In this document: piece by piece, positions 1 to 14,811 of the stretch
Layout: the number at the start of each line of letters is the position of its first letter
How positions within the stretch are numbered: the first letter of the stretch is position 1
Assembly (NCBI GenBank): GCA_963693365.1
Contig: CAVNZM010000001.1
Location: forward strand, 19,654,001 to 19,718,000
Direction of reading: 5' to 3'
Origin: Amoebidium appalachense
Lineage: Eukaryota; Ichthyosporea
DNA: 64,000 bases
Notes under the pieces: model-generated
Database searches by the model: none
The model's input: the letters and a program-made list of their open reading frames with translations, nothing else
Told to the model about the DNA's origin: nothing
Position numbers and translations under genes: made by a program

Positions 1-830
1 AAGCTGCCTGTATAATTTACATAGTCCATATCCGATAGCTGGAAGTCGGATTCTTGCACTTGCGTTTTATCATCAGTACCGTTTGAGGCTGTAGATATAT
101 ACCACGGATTCCTGGATGCGCTAAGAATTCCATGTACTTCGTAGAATATTTCACATGATTATGCCTGTGACCATCATATTCATATTTGCATGATTTTGCA
201 GTCCGACACGTATATTATTGCCAGTCGATATTGATTTAAGCCCACCCTGCTACCATGCAACAAGAGGAAAGCTTTAAAGAGTCTTCAAATACATGATGCA
301 TATGGCATATTCTGCGCAGGCAATGATTTTCGGCAGTTTGGTTGATTCAACAAATACCGACCGCGACGCAATCTGCTATGTATCACACATTGCACTGACT
401 CGATAACAGTTACTATATATGTGCATTCCCACCAGCAAAAATTAGTATCTGTGACCTTGTATGCATGCAACACAACGGTAAAATGCATGCGTGTGATGCA
501 TCCTTGCCACCCATGTATCAACTCACAGACCCTCTTCACAGATTTCTCATCACTACAAAAATGCCGCCACAACCAGTAAATAGGGAGAACATACAAAAGC
601 ACTTGCACACAGCAATCATACCATCATTCTAACGACCGGTCCCACACTACCACCATCCACCAGCCTTTAGCCTCACCTAATTCATTATAGTCCCCCTCCC
701 CCCTCCCCGTCCCCCCCCCCCCCCCCCCCCCCTCTTCCCCCCCCCCCCCCAAAAAAACTCCCCACCCACCACTGACCATTCCCCTGTGTAAACTAATACC
801 CCTCGCATTCCAACATACGCACATTCAACC
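1..830. other. No recognisable gene; C-run near the end
   Basis: Moderately AT-rich DNA with no open frame resembling a known family. A compound C-run lies at about 693-750. The region is downstream of the minus-strand F-box gene that stops at 831, so it may contain its 3' untranslated region; no clear minus-strand AATAAA was found. Confidence 0.5.
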
Positions 831-2170
831 TCACGGGGTCAGAGGACCAATATCGATTGCAATCTGGTGCCTGTCTGGGCCGTACGTGTAAGCCAGCACC
901 CCCACCTCACAGTCCCCACCCTGGCCCAGGTTGTTGCGCAGGTGTTCGTTGTATGCCTGGGCCCGCAAGTCATCCAGCATCGGGCCGGGCTGCAGTGGCT
1001 CGGCCCGAACCACCAACCCGGACACGGTGCGGTAGAAGTGCCGCATATCCGGCAGGGCTGTCCCCAGGCCGAAAATCTCATCCGACACAGGCAGGTCTGC
1101 GGGGGTGTCGACGACCTGGGGCAGGGCAAAGCCGCAGTAGAAATGGCGCAGGCGGGGGCATGCCGTGCGCACATAGTGCTCCACCAGCAGGTAGCAGCCC
1201 CCAAGGTCCAGAAGGTTGAGCTCGGTGATGCGGCCCGGCTGGGGGGCCCAGCCCCTCTCTGTGGCCACCTTGCGAGTGTTGGCTAGGGCCCTGGTGTCGG
1301 CCTTGAGCGTCAGACTCTCCAGTTTGGTCAGGTGGTCCACAACAATGGGGAACACAGCCCCAAAGCTGCAAGGGGGGAAGCAAGGGGGGGGAGGGGAGGA
1401 GTTAGTGTGTGGACGCTTGGGCCGGGGGAGGGGGGGGGGGGGGGGGGGGGGGGGGCTCCGAAGATTGGCAACCGCCAGACACGATCACGCTGGTGTTAAA
1501 CCATGCCTGAGTGCAATGCCATGCAGGCACAAGTACTTCAAGAGCAGAAAACTCACGGCCATGAAAAGGGTTTCTTTAGAGAACTAGGAGGGAGGAGGAG
1601 GAGGGGGGGGGGGGGGGGGGGGGGGGGTCATACTTCTGAATAGGGCCCAGGGTGAGTGTCCTCAGATTTGCCAGGCAGATGGCCAGCATGGTAGCCAGGG
1701 GCCCATCTATGCCCCGATATGGCAGGTCTCCGTTCTCCAGCAGCCACAGGCCCCTTGCACCCCCCAGGGCCTGCTGCAAGCCCTTGCGATCACACGCCCC
1801 ACTGCGCCCAGGTGGGTGGGGGTCAGCGTGGCAGGCACAGTATGTCTGTCCGGGGTAGCGCAGCGTGTCAGGGGTGAAGCACACCACCCCACCCCATGCC
1901 CCGTGTTTGGCCCGGGAGGGTGCGCCGGACGGTGGGGGGAGGCCAGGGGTGCACGCCAACGGGGAAGCCACAGCAGACGGGCATCAACATGCTGCAGGTC
2001 GGGCACCTGCACGGGGGGGGGCAGGGGGTCGGGCAGGTCCAACTGGCTGGCCAATGGGTTGTACATGAACGTCACCAGGCTGCTGCCCTGCTGCAGGATC
2101 TGGTGCAGGCTGGGGGGATCATGAAATAATGGGTTAGGTGATTGGGAGGGAAGGGCAGGGGACGGAGGCG

Positions 2171-2204
<34 letters not shown>

Positions 2205-2708
2205 GTGTAGGGGGAGAGGAGTGAGCGGACGGAGTGAGAGAAAGGCAGGCAAAGAAAAAGGAGTGAGTGAGAAGAAGAGCGACGGAAGGGAGCAGGGAGA
2301 GAGCGGGGGTGGGGGTGGAGAAAGGGTGGGTAGAAGTAGTACATAGCAAGCAAGATATATGGAGGACACCAAACCGACAATATCCAGGCCTGCTCAGAAG
2401 ACTGGAAACACGGAGACAATCTCTAGCTCTTGCCCTCCACCCCCCCCCCCCCCCCCCCCCCCTCCCCCGCCCCTGCCCCCGCCCCCCTTCCTGCCCCTCG
2501 GTCGCTCTTTCCCGCCTTTCCTCACTGGTGGACACCCGCTCCAAGAGGATGGGCATGTACACCCAAAGCCAGACGTGAGGGCACACACTAACTTCATCAC
2601 GCTAATTAGCCGAAACCTATTTCTCACCAACCATAAAGCATATCCCTGTTCCTGTGCCCCCACCCCTCACCACCACCACCACCACCATCCCTTTCCCTGA
2701 AGCCCCCC

Positions 2709-2739
<31 letters not shown>

Positions 2740-3769
2740 ACCAGCAATCCCCTCTCTCTGCCCCCCTCCCCCTTTTCCCCCTCGTGCAGGGCCCTTCCCC
2801 CAGGGCATCTCTCTCTGTGCTCCTTTCCTCCAACCCCCCATTTCCCCCATGCCTTTCCATGTTTGCCAAACCCCCCCCCCCTCCCCCTCTCCGTCCGACA
2901 ACTCTCTCCCTGTGCTCCCCCCTTCTCCTCCCCTCCTGCCCCCTCGGCACATCCCTTTCCCTGCCCCCCCCCCCCTCCCCCCCCCCTTTTTCCTCTCCCA
3001 TCCCTTTTCCCATGCCCAGCCCCCTGTATCTCTTACAGTGCCCCCCCCCCCCCCCCCCCCCCCTCCCCCCCTCCCCCGGTAGCTCTCCCTGTGCTCCCCC
3101 CCCCCTCCCCTCCGGGCGTCTCTCTCACTGTGCCCAACACCCCTCCCCCCAAAGGCCATTCCTTTCCCTAAGTCCCCCTGCCCCCCCTGCCCCTTGCCCC
3201 CCTCCCCCCCCCCCCCTCCCCCCCCCCCCCAGGCGGAAAAGCCCAAAATCAAAAATCAAAAATAAACCCAAACGACACACACTCTCTCTGTGCTAGTGCT
3301 ACATGTACACACACCCACACCCACAAACACCATGCCATAAACACACACCCATCTGCTCACTGAATCCCCACCCGCCACCTATGCCTCCCCCCTCCCCCCG
3401 CCCCCCTCCTCCTCCTCCCCTCCCCCCCCCCCCCCCCAAAATCCCCATCCCCTAAAAACACACACACACTGTGTTTACCCAAAGCACGGGTGGACCACAT
3501 ACCTGCGCCTGCTGATCTGTGTGACGTTCATCTTGCAGTGCACCAGCAGCTGGGGCCACGCCACGACCACGTCACTGAACTCGGTGAACGACAGGTCCAG
3601 ATCACTCACAGGTGACTCGATCTCAAGCGCCCCCAGATCGGACCCCACATAGAACCGGTCCACCTCAACTATCCGCAGCCTGGTGTGGTGTAATTTTATT
3701 TTTATTTTATTTTTTTTTTTGGGGGGGGGGGGGGGGGAGCAGAAGAAGGCAAAATGGATCAGGCTGATG

Positions 3770-3855
<86 letters not shown>

Positions 3856-4029
3856 CTTTTTTTTTTTTTTTTTTTTTTGCGGGGGGGAGGGGGGGGGGGG
3901 GGGGGGGGGACAGCAGTGAGAATAAATAGAAAAAACCAACAAAGATAATAATATAAAATATTAAATAATTCATTTTTAGATGATGTGGTGCACCCTCTAG
4001 CATGATATCCAAAACCTCCACAGAACAGA

Positions 4030-4089
<60 letters not shown>

Positions 4090-4933
4090 TGCTGTTTCGG
4101 GGGGGGGGGCTTTCGATGAATGAGCATGTCGAAGCCAACCCAGATGTTCAGTTAAGCAGCGCAAGGAAAAAGATGGATCAGAACATTGGGCCCCGTCCCC
4201 TTTAGGTCCCGGGGAGGGGGGGGAAGGGGGAGGGTGGATGTAAGTCGGGATACAGCTCCCGTCATACGTAGGGATTCCTTAGGCAGTCACGTGGGCCATA
4301 GGGCCACCAAAAAGCGAAAGGCAATGGAAGAAAGGAGGGTATGGTACGGGCTAGGTGAACAGGCAACCGAGGAGCAAGGGGCTGGCAGGTGCAGCGAGAG
4401 GGGAAATTGAGGGGACTGCCACCACAGCACTGGAGATGGAGGGATGCGGTGGCAGGGGGGAGGGGGGGGGGGAGGGGGGGGGGGACGTACGTGCGCAGAT
4501 TTGGCAGGGCCAGGCGCATGCCCTTTGGGGAGGCAGGCCAAACAAAGCTGACGGCCAGAGAGGTCAGGGCTGCAAAGGCGCCGGGGGGCAGGGCCGGGCT
4601 GGCACACAGGGGCAGGATGTAGCTGGGGGCACAGGCACGGGGGGCTGGCTCCTCGGGGCAGTGGCCGCACTCACAGTCCACATCCTCCCCCTCAACAACA
4701 AGGGACTGCACGTGGTTGGGTGTGCGGGACTGCATACCTGCAGGGAGGGAAAATGGGGGGGGGGGGGGGGGGGAGGGGGAGGGGGTGGATGAGAAGGTTA
4801 CACAATTGGGGGGGGGGGGGGGGGGGGGGGGGAGGACCTATCACAGCTCACGAGACAATCACACTCAGACGTGTGGATCGACAAAAGGGAGGTGTCGCCC
4901 TCCCCCGGAGGGCTTGCTTAAGTGAGAGAGGGA

Positions 4934-5002
<69 letters not shown>

Positions 5003-5710
5003 ACGCGAGCAGAGGTGCAAAGGGTTGATCGTAGCAGTGTGCAATCTGCCTTCAGTGAATTTTTTTTTTTTTCCCTTGCATGAAGTCGGTTGGCCCTATG
5101 TATCCCACCAATGGTTGGAGAAGCCTTAGGCACCGAGCACGTGCATGCATGAGTGTGAGAGGGAGGGAGGGTAGGGAGGGTGTGTGTGTGGGGGGGGGGG
5201 AGGGGGGGGGAGGGGGGAGGGGGGGGGGCTGCTATTTGTGGCTGTGTTGTGCCTCAGCATAAGTGTGTGCAAGCATGTGCATATGTGTACTAGCAGCCGT
5301 CAGTGGCCATGAAGTATGTAGCCACCTGTCTGTGTATCTTGTAGTGTGCACGTACCATACAGCCGCATAGTGGCCAGCAGCAGGTCGGGGCTGCTCAGCT
5401 CCCCACTCCTCTCAAACCCCACCACCAGCTTTGCACACGAGCTTTGAGGTGCCAGCAGGTGGGCCTTTTCCAGCAGCCTCCGGAACCGTCTACAGACTGC
5501 CGCCAGGCACCGTGCAGCCTTTGCCTCAGCAGCCAGCCCTGTGCGTCCATTGCGCAGACGGCAGTCGTGGGGCTCACCGCCCTCGGCGCTGCGTGCCGCC
5601 GCCAGCACATAGCGCAGCACCACTAGCACTAACTCGTCCGGCAGCTGGTCCAGCACACCGCCCCCACCCTGCACGACCCTATCAGTGCTTACTGTGTTTC
5701 CACACCTCCC

Positions 5711-5750
<40 letters not shown>

Positions 5751-6460
5751 CCCCTCTTCCCCTGGCCCATCCCCCAAGAACCCAACATCCCTTCTACCCC
5801 TTCCTACTCCCTCGAATATCCCCTCCAAATCAATTTTTCTTCTCAAGAGTTTTGTTCCATCTTTCCCTGCCTTCCATACCCCCCCCCCCCCCTCTCCCCC
5901 CCACCCACCCTCCCCCCCCCCCCCCTCCCCCCTCCCCTCCCTCCCCCCCCCCCCCCCCAAACACACACACACACACACGCCCCCCCACCCCAGGGGGGGG
6001 GGAGGGGGGGAGGGGGGAATAGTGACAGGTAAGCCTCCCAATGGCGTGAGTGAAGGTATGTAAATGGGCGTCTTAGGTGGAAAGGCGAAGTACCTGCTAC
6101 GCAAACCCTTCGTCACTGTGTTTTTGTAGTGTGTGCAATTTAATCTTAGCTTTGGGCACTTGTGTGTGTGTGGATTGTGTGTTTCTTTTTGCGGTTTGTG
6201 CTTGCGGGTGTTTGTGGACACGTGAACATCCTGAGAGTGTGTGCATGTGTATCTGCTTCCGTACGTGTGTGCTTGTGTGTTTGTGCGGGTACCTGCTGGC
6301 CCACAGCCTGGGGGTTGGCTCCTTGAGCCTGCATTGACCGTGGGTGTGCAGGGGCGCTGGGACTGTGTGTGAGACTGGCCGGCGTACCGGGCTGCTGCAT
6401 GGGTCCCACGATGGCGCCGGAATGGCCCGGGAAAACAGGGTGGGACGGGGTGTTGCCCAC
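831..6460 (-). CDS. F-box/leucine-rich-repeat-like protein, six exons
   Basis: Reading the minus strand, six exons join in consistent phase: about 6460/6400-6293, 5668-5356, 4737-4491, 3679-3503, 2109-1634 and 1365-831 (stop at 831). Donors include GTACCC, GTACGT and GTATGT. Exon 2 holds the F-box: LDQLPDELVLVVLRYV, then after about 30 extra residues CLAAVCRRFRRLL. Later exons show irregular leucine-rich segments such as LTKLESLTLKA and ITELNLLDLGG, and a run of P-S-Q-rich residues precedes the F-box. By family knowledge, an F-box binds Skp1 in an SCF ubiquitin ligase and the repeats recruit the substrate; the substrate is unknown. Roughly 618 residues if translation begins at the ATG at 6400; no ATG lies in frame between there and an upstream stop, so an additional 5' exon is possible. 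Exon 5 is one base short of phase, and the reading frame changes between about 1875 and 1945, near a C-run. Confidence 0.75.
3771..4088. repeat. Two (GT)n arrays and G-runs in F-box intron 3
   Basis: GT arrays at about 3772-3851 and 4032-4088 flank a T-run and G-runs. They lie in the minus-strand F-box gene's intron between exons 3 and 4. Confidence 0.9.
4936..4999 (+). repeat. G-run of about 64 bases
   Basis: An uninterrupted G tract (C on the sense strand) in F-box intron 2, about 200 bases upstream of exon 3 on the minus strand. Confidence 0.9.
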
Positions 6461-6476
6461 AGAATGAACAGCAAAA

Positions 6477-8030
6477 CTGGATTCTAGACTTTATGAGTAT
6501 AATGCCCCGGCCGTTGTTTTGTCTGCAACCTTCTTCTAGACACTTCATCAGGTGCACGCCCTGCCTAAATCTACTCGGTTCTGCAGTCGCACGAAGCACA
6601 GCACTGAAAGTTTTCTATCAAACAGACAGAGTGACTGACAGAAGTTCAGCCCAGTGTGATTCCTGCAGGGTTGGTATAGGTCCGTTTAGTAAAACAAATC
6701 AATACCGGATTTGTGAGAGTCTCCGGTGTCAGTCAGTGTGATGCCGCACTGATGCGCACGCGTGACCTGCTGACAAATAGTAAATCCACACAAAAAGATA
6801 TAGAGACCGAGAAATATTTACACAGGTATATTATACATAGATAATCATATTTGCATGTGTAATGTAAATATTGCCATACTGAGTATGGGCCACATTCCTC
6901 CCAGTCACGTTTGCCACAATTACGTACACATGTACAGCACACGTACATATCCAACGAAGTTCGCTTTGGATCAATTTAACCGGACTTTCTTTTTAACATT
7001 TTCATCCTTATCATCAATATGACGGTTCAAAGTCACAGCGACCAGGGTATTCTATCAGCTTGCTACACGGCATCTTTTATTTCAGTGTCGTGTATGTGTA
7101 AAAGGTCAAACACGCTTGACTGTATGTTTAAAACAGCAAGTAGAAGGTAGACCATAGAATCTTTGGGAACACATGTTCTGGGGAGGGGAGGGGGATCGGA
7201 TGTTTTGCCCGAGTCAGTTTTCGCAAAGCCTTAACAGGATATTTCACCCTGTAAGGTCGCTGCATGGTCCACCAATCAGCAGGCGCGCGTCGGTGCGTCA
7301 TGCGGTACGTGATCCACCCTAGGATCCCCCTACACTTCCCTGCTAATTTGCCAATGGGCAAATTTTCTGAAGCTTAATTTTTAGATACTCTATTAGGAAC
7401 ATTGGAGTACATATTTTCCAAACCAGAAACCATCAACATTGGCCTGGTGTCGATGGCTACAACCTCTACCTTGGAGAAATACTACCCAATCCTTTCTCTT
7501 TTGTGGTGTGGCTTCTTAGAAATCAAAAAACCCTCGTGACCGCCAGATATCTAATCGATATCTTATATTTTTTGTTGGGGCCCCGGTGGGAACACGAGGC
7601 ATTTATTTACATAATGACTATTGAGTTTCTCTTATAAATATAAGAAAACTATATATAGCAGATGTCTCAACGATATTATAAAACAAAGAACGATTTTTTT
7701 TTAGTGACTTTGTCTCAGTAAGTTTCTGCTCAGAAGAATAGCAAATCTAGCTAGTGTATGTACACTGATTCGGGAATGAGTCGGGATCCCCAGCCAATAT
7801 TACAATCGGAGTTTTGGAGGACCGGACCTCTGTACGTGATCTGCATGTTTGGTCCACGTACTATGTACTGTACTAGGCTCGGCGACGGCCCCGGGCCCAG
7901 GCTTTTTTCCTCTCTGTCACTGCCCCAGTGGTGCAGATAGATGTGACGTACTAGGCTGTACTCTCTCCGTCTTATCATCTCAGCCCTCTCTAGCTAGCTA
8001 TAGATTTCTCTCTCTCTCTCCCCGAGACTC
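6477..8030. other. Gene-poor stretch upstream of the F-box gene
   Basis: AT-rich, low in simple repeats until 8 kb. No open frame resembles a known protein. A CCAAT-type motif (CCAATCAG) occurs at 7270-7277 and could belong to the promoter of the minus-strand F-box gene, about 0.8 kb away; this is inference. Confidence 0.4.
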
Positions 8031-8083
8031 AGTACCCCCCCTCCCCCCCTCCCCCCCCCCCCCCACACCCACCTGATCATCAG

Positions 8084-8344
<261 letters not shown>

Positions 8345-8529
8345 CCCCCCCCCCCCCCCCCCTCTCAACCTTCCCCCTCCCCTCCGACTTATCTCTCTCT
8401 CACTCTCCCTCGCCCACGGCGCCGCCCCCCCCTCTTACCCCCCGCCCTTTAATGGGACCATGTCCCCCTTTTCTTGGTTGGTCTCCTAAAGGGAAGCAAG
8501 GGGAAGATTGGAGAGGGGAGGGAGAAAGG

Positions 8530-9170
<641 letters not shown>

Positions 9171-9229
9171 GGAGCCGGGGATAGGAGGGGAATAGGAGGA
9201 GGGGGCGGGGGGGATAGCTGACTGGTCGG

Positions 9230-10042
9230 GACCGTTTAACCTTTTTGCTCGAGCCGGCACTTCATTCATTTGGCAAACGTTTGGACTGCATCCTTTGGCA
9301 GGCATTTTTTACAGCTGGACCAGGTTCTAAGAGTATTATTAAACGTTTCTTTCAAAGTTTGCCAACATATGCCCGGTGTTTCTTCTTTCCCCTTCTCTAT
9401 CTTCATTGACACTCTGTCATTCTTTCCTTTCTCTCTCATGCTCTTTCTCCCCACTGGCCCTCCCTTCATCCTCATGACAGTGGACCTTTGTTCTATCTCC
9501 CACTGTGCTTCCCTCCCTTCCCTGCCCCTCCCTACCTTTGTGCCTCCCTACCTGCCTCTCCCCCTCTCTCGTCCCCACCTCCCACCCAGCAATCCAGCCA
9601 CCCACCCTTCATCCCCCCCCCCCCCCCCCCCCCCCCCTCCGGGAGGCTTCTCCTCTCCGTACTGTACCTTTGTCTTTAATTATCGCAAATATTTGGCTTT
9701 CAGGAAGTACCCACCGGCGTGGCTGGGGTTAATACCCTGGGCAAAGTGTGTGCGAGAGTACTGTCGGTGCTGAATGGAAGACGGCAGTTCCCCAAGAGGG
9801 CCACGAGGGGTCCCTCTTGGAACAAAACGCGATAAAATAAAAAAAATAAAAATGGCTTTCAGGAAGGGTATTTTGTTTCGGGTGGGGAGGGGTTCAGGGA
9901 GGAGGGGAAGGGGGGGGGGGGGGGGGGGGGGGGGGGAGGGGGGAGGGAGGGACGGGGGGCACTGGGTCGGGGTGGTGGTCGTACAGCAAGCGAATGGGTT
10001 TCCCGACGGGGGAAAATATAAAAATAAAAGAGAGAGGGGGGA

Positions 10043-10079
<37 letters not shown>

Positions 10080-10558
10080 TATCCGATTCAGAAGGGATTG
10101 AAAGGGGGATCGCCGTTAGACTTTCTCCAGAACTTTTCAAAAAAAAAAAAAACCTGTCAAAAAATGGGACATTTACCAGTATATCTGACTCCCCTCCCTG
10201 CCTCCCCACCTTCTTCCCCTTCCCCCCCCTCCCCTCTCCCCCCGACTCACACACACGTGCGCGCGCACACACATGTACACGCATCACCCTTCGGCTTCTC
10301 TCTCTCCCTCTCACACACATAAGTGCACAGGCTGAGCCTCAGTTAACGTGGGTCAATTGCAATGCTACGTATGCGTTATTCACCAAGGTCACGAGCCTAA
10401 AATGTCGCGAAGATATCTCGGTAGTTTATCAGTTTCGATTCTTACCCTCAGAATCTGATGTCATTTCTTCATGCCGCACCGGCACCTTGGTCTTTAAAAT
10501 TTGGACACAACCTTAACTGGTTCATATATAAAATCCCTCCTCCCCCCCTCACCCCCCG

Positions 10559-10593
<35 letters not shown>

Positions 10594-12080
10594 AGCCCCA
10601 CACACACACGAACAAACGCTCCCTGAAGCCCCCTCCGGATCTCCCTCCCTCCCTCCCGCGAGCCCTTTCAGATCTTTACTGTATCCCACGAAAGTTTCGT
10701 GCTGCACACTCAGATTATCAGTTGCCACGATTTATTATGACTATGCAAAAGCATGAGACAGCTGTATGATGACTGAACAACCACTACAGTGAAAGTGATC
10801 ATGAAGACAGCCGGTTATCATGAAGATTGAGGTTAAAAGCGACTGGTCATTTTAGGGGACAGATTCTGAGAGCTGGGTCAGCGCCCCCAAACACCCATTT
10901 GCCCTCCCCCACAGCCTGTTATGAAGCCGCGCCAATTTTCGCCCCCACCAATAGGAACGGCGATTGGGAACGCAATGATTGGGCCGCCCAAACGGCAACT
11001 GTGTCCCAACTGCCTGGTTGCCAGATCCGGCTTTTACCACAGGCCCACCGCTACAGCATATCCCACAGCTTCCTATTTAACATCGGTCAAAACACAGTAT
11101 CTACCACTAATTATAGCTTCTAAGATTAATTGCTCTGCCTGAATAGAGCTCCTGCTAAGAAATCGCCCTTCGGTTTCCATCTCAAGATATGCTTGGTCCG
11201 TCAGGTGACAGGTTGCTGAACCCCAAGAACTGCAACTTGCTTTTATGATTCTAACCCAATCATATAACGCGTACTAAATATCCTCCATGTGATTTAATCA
11301 ATGTCATACTAGCAAATTAGCCAGCAATCAACCGCTATTCCTATTGGTTGGTTCCGGGCATCAGCAAACTGGGTTCTTCCGAAAGCTGCCCCACCCATGT
11401 GGGGGTAGACGCACAGCGAACCGGCCTGCTAGTCAGTTCGCTCGGTGGATGTGGGAGGGTAAGGTTGCTAGCGTACGTGCTGTGGTTGTAGGGGACCTTT
11501 TTTGTTGCAAAACCCGGTAAAGTGGTGTTTTTTTTTTTTTTCAACGGTGCATACTCGATCAAGGGAGGGACAAACTAGCCAGAATTTCGATTCACCGGGG
11601 CTTCTCAGTTGTTTTCCTTCCTTGTCATCAGCTGTTTTGGTTTTTTGTTCATTACAAACGGGTCGTGCTCTTCCAACGTTGTTTGAAGAGATTATGCAGC
11701 ATCACAAGTAGAGGCCGAACCCAGATACATGCAGGTGCATACATGCATACACTTTCCCGCAACAGTTACAGATTCATACAACCAGACTAGTTGAAATTTC
11801 CTGTTCATTTCACCTTTTTTTACTAAGTTATTTCTTGTAACATTTCTGGTGACTTTGGTGCATGGGCCACACATGCGTTGTCATGTGTGCATGTGCATCA
11901 GCAAAATAGAATGGAGGACATTACGAAGGACCACCCCGTACGCACACAAATAGGTGAGTGGTGAGCACACTGTGACACGTCATGCATCTCAGCACTCCTC
12001 GGATAATGTACCCTGATTAGGGCCGGCTAATATTAGCAAATCTCAGTATGTGCAGGGGGCAAAGGTTGGGGCAGGTAGGT
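9230..12080. other. Long stretch without a supported gene
   Basis: Contains C- and G-runs (about 9607-9637, 9910-9936, 10049-10077, 10560-10592) and otherwise unique DNA. Clustered CCAAT motifs in both orientations at 10948-10983 look promoter-like, but no convincing coding exon was found on either side. A short module near 9773-9852 is shared with 38360-38429. Confidence 0.4.
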
Positions 12081-12091
12081 AATAAGGAGGG

Positions 12092-12177
<86 letters not shown>

Positions 12178-12540
12178 GTTTGTGTGTGTGTGTGTGTGTG
12201 CCACTGGTGTGCATGCGCATGAGTGTGTGTATGTGCGTGTGTGCGTGTGTGCGTGTGTGCGTGTGTGCGTGCGTGCGTGTGTGGGTGGGTGGGTGGGTGT
12301 GTGCGCCTGCGCGTGTGCGTGTTTGTGTGTGTCATGTGGTGTGTGTGGTTTGTGATGGTGCGCACCGCACATGCCCGTGTGTGCGCGTGCTTGTATGCTA
12401 GAGTGCAGGCATGACACCCCATGCGTTCATGCGTGCCTGCTTGCCGGCGTGCCTGCGTGCAGGTGCTAATGTGTGGATTCGTGGGTTCATGTATGTGTGT
12501 GCGTGTGTCCCTGTTTGTGTGTGTATGTGTGTGTCTTTGA
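12092..12540. repeat. (GT)n array and degenerate GT/GC-rich tail
   Basis: Pure GT from about 12092 to 12165, then imperfect GT, GTGC and GGGT units to about 12540. Histidine/threonine and valine/cysteine open frames here are repeat translations. Confidence 0.9.
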
Positions 12541-12842
12541 TGTCTTCGACTTCGAATTAAGAGTTGGAATGGGGTGGATTGTTTCAAATGGTGTATGTTT
12601 GGAAGGGGGATTGCTCTAAGTACACACATCTTTGAACGTATTCAATGATTTCAGGCGGGTGACAGCATGAATCGTTGTAGCACTATGCACTCGCAGGTTG
12701 AGAAGTATGTATAAGTGTAACCACACCTATGAGTTGACACGGACTGTTTGACCCTTTTTGTGACTTCGAATTCGTTTTCAGCAACTGCTATCGCCCCTGG
12801 TATTCCATGTAACCCCTTCTAACCTCTCTCTCTCTCTCTCTC

Positions 12843-12887
<45 letters not shown>

Positions 12888-13124
12888 ACCCCACCTCAAC
12901 AAACACATAACATACACCTTGGTTTTTGGGCCTTTTTTTTGGGGGGGGGGGGAGGGGGGAGGAGGGGGGAGATCCTTAGTGGGGGAGAGCAGAGGAGAAA
13001 GGGGACGGGGGTAGGGGAAGGGTGGGGGGGTAAGGGAGAAGCGGGAATGGAGGCACTCACTATTACCCTTCACCCCCATCTTATTCCCACCCTACACCAC
13101 CCCCACCCTTCCCGTTCCATGGGG

Positions 13125-13580
<456 letters not shown>

Positions 13581-13759
13581 GCTGTACATGTTGCCTTCGT
13601 CTACCATGAAGCTGTACTTGTTACAATGCAGTGCATGGAATCATTATAGCTGGTCCGAATAAACAGGAATTCTTTAAGAACACCACTTACCACCCTGTCC
13701 CTACCCCCTTCCCCTTTATCCTCTGCCCCCTCCCACCAAAAGTCTCTTTTCCTCCTTCG

Positions 13760-13790
13760 GATTCTATTGGCTGTGTCCACGTGCACGTGT
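13760..13790 (+). promoter_or_regulatory. Tandem CACGTG E-boxes with an inverted CCAAT motif
   Basis: Two perfect palindromic CACGTG sites abut at 13778-13783 and 13784-13789, and ATTGG (inverted CCAAT) lies at 13766-13770. They stand about 40 bases before the ATG of the bHLH gene. CACGTG is the classical class B bHLH target, so self-regulation is possible; function is inferred from sequence only. Confidence 0.5.
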
Positions 13791-13825
13791 AAGAAAACTG
13801 ACCACTTGGGTGTGCAGACGGGGAC

Positions 13826-14183
13826 ATGGGCAGCCTGATTGGGGCCGGGCTGGGCAACCACCCGACCCTGCAGCAGCTATCGTCCATTGCAAGTATTCTG
13901 TTCAAAGGCAAGTGTCCCTGGGGGGTACTGTGAGGGACAAGTCTGGTTTCGATCGAATCAAGGAACTAAAATGTGTGTACAGTAGTCTTGGCATAAAGGT
14001 GGTGTGTTAATTACGGTACGTCATCTTAATATTTGCAAAAGGCAAAGTAGGGTGGGTTGAGAGAACTCAGAAGAGAGGATCGTTGGGTGCAGTGTGGTGT
14101 GGAGTATTGAGAATGCTTGTTTAATACTGACATTCAATACCAAATCATCATGCGGGAGCCCTCCTACTCTCACCCTCACCTCC

Positions 14184-14219
<36 letters not shown>

Positions 14220-14768
14220 ATCACCCGGCCAGAAAATTTGAAAGAAAGACTCTCGGAACGAATTCTAGAAGAAGACAGAGAGAATAGCAAGCTAAATATT
14301 TGGTTTGAGGAAACAGTACCCTAATTGTTTTGATTTGGAAAGGAAATGGCACACAGAAGATGTGTGCCTGTGAACAGACCGTTAACAGATATTGTGCCCA
14401 GATGAGCCGACCGAGGCTGCCCCCCACCACATGCACGACATCACGGGCATGAGCAGGTCTGCAACGTGGCCAGACAGCCTCTCCAGGTGCACGTCCGTAG
14501 GTGGGTGCAAAGGGTGCAGTTGAGCACCGTACTTCTGCTGAATATTGTGTGTGTGTCACCGTATCTTCTTAAGCTTGTGGATTTGTTTTGATGGGTCACA
14601 GAAAGTTTTACACAGTGACCTATACTACACTGCACCATATGGATATGAGCACGTGATTGCACACATGAGCATTATATAAGGAGTGAGGGTTGCGCGAATC
14701 AACACTACAGATCTGACAGTAGCTCCCCCCCTCCCCCTCCCCCCTCCCCCCCCCCCCCCAAGCCAATA

Positions 14769-14811
<43 letters not shown>

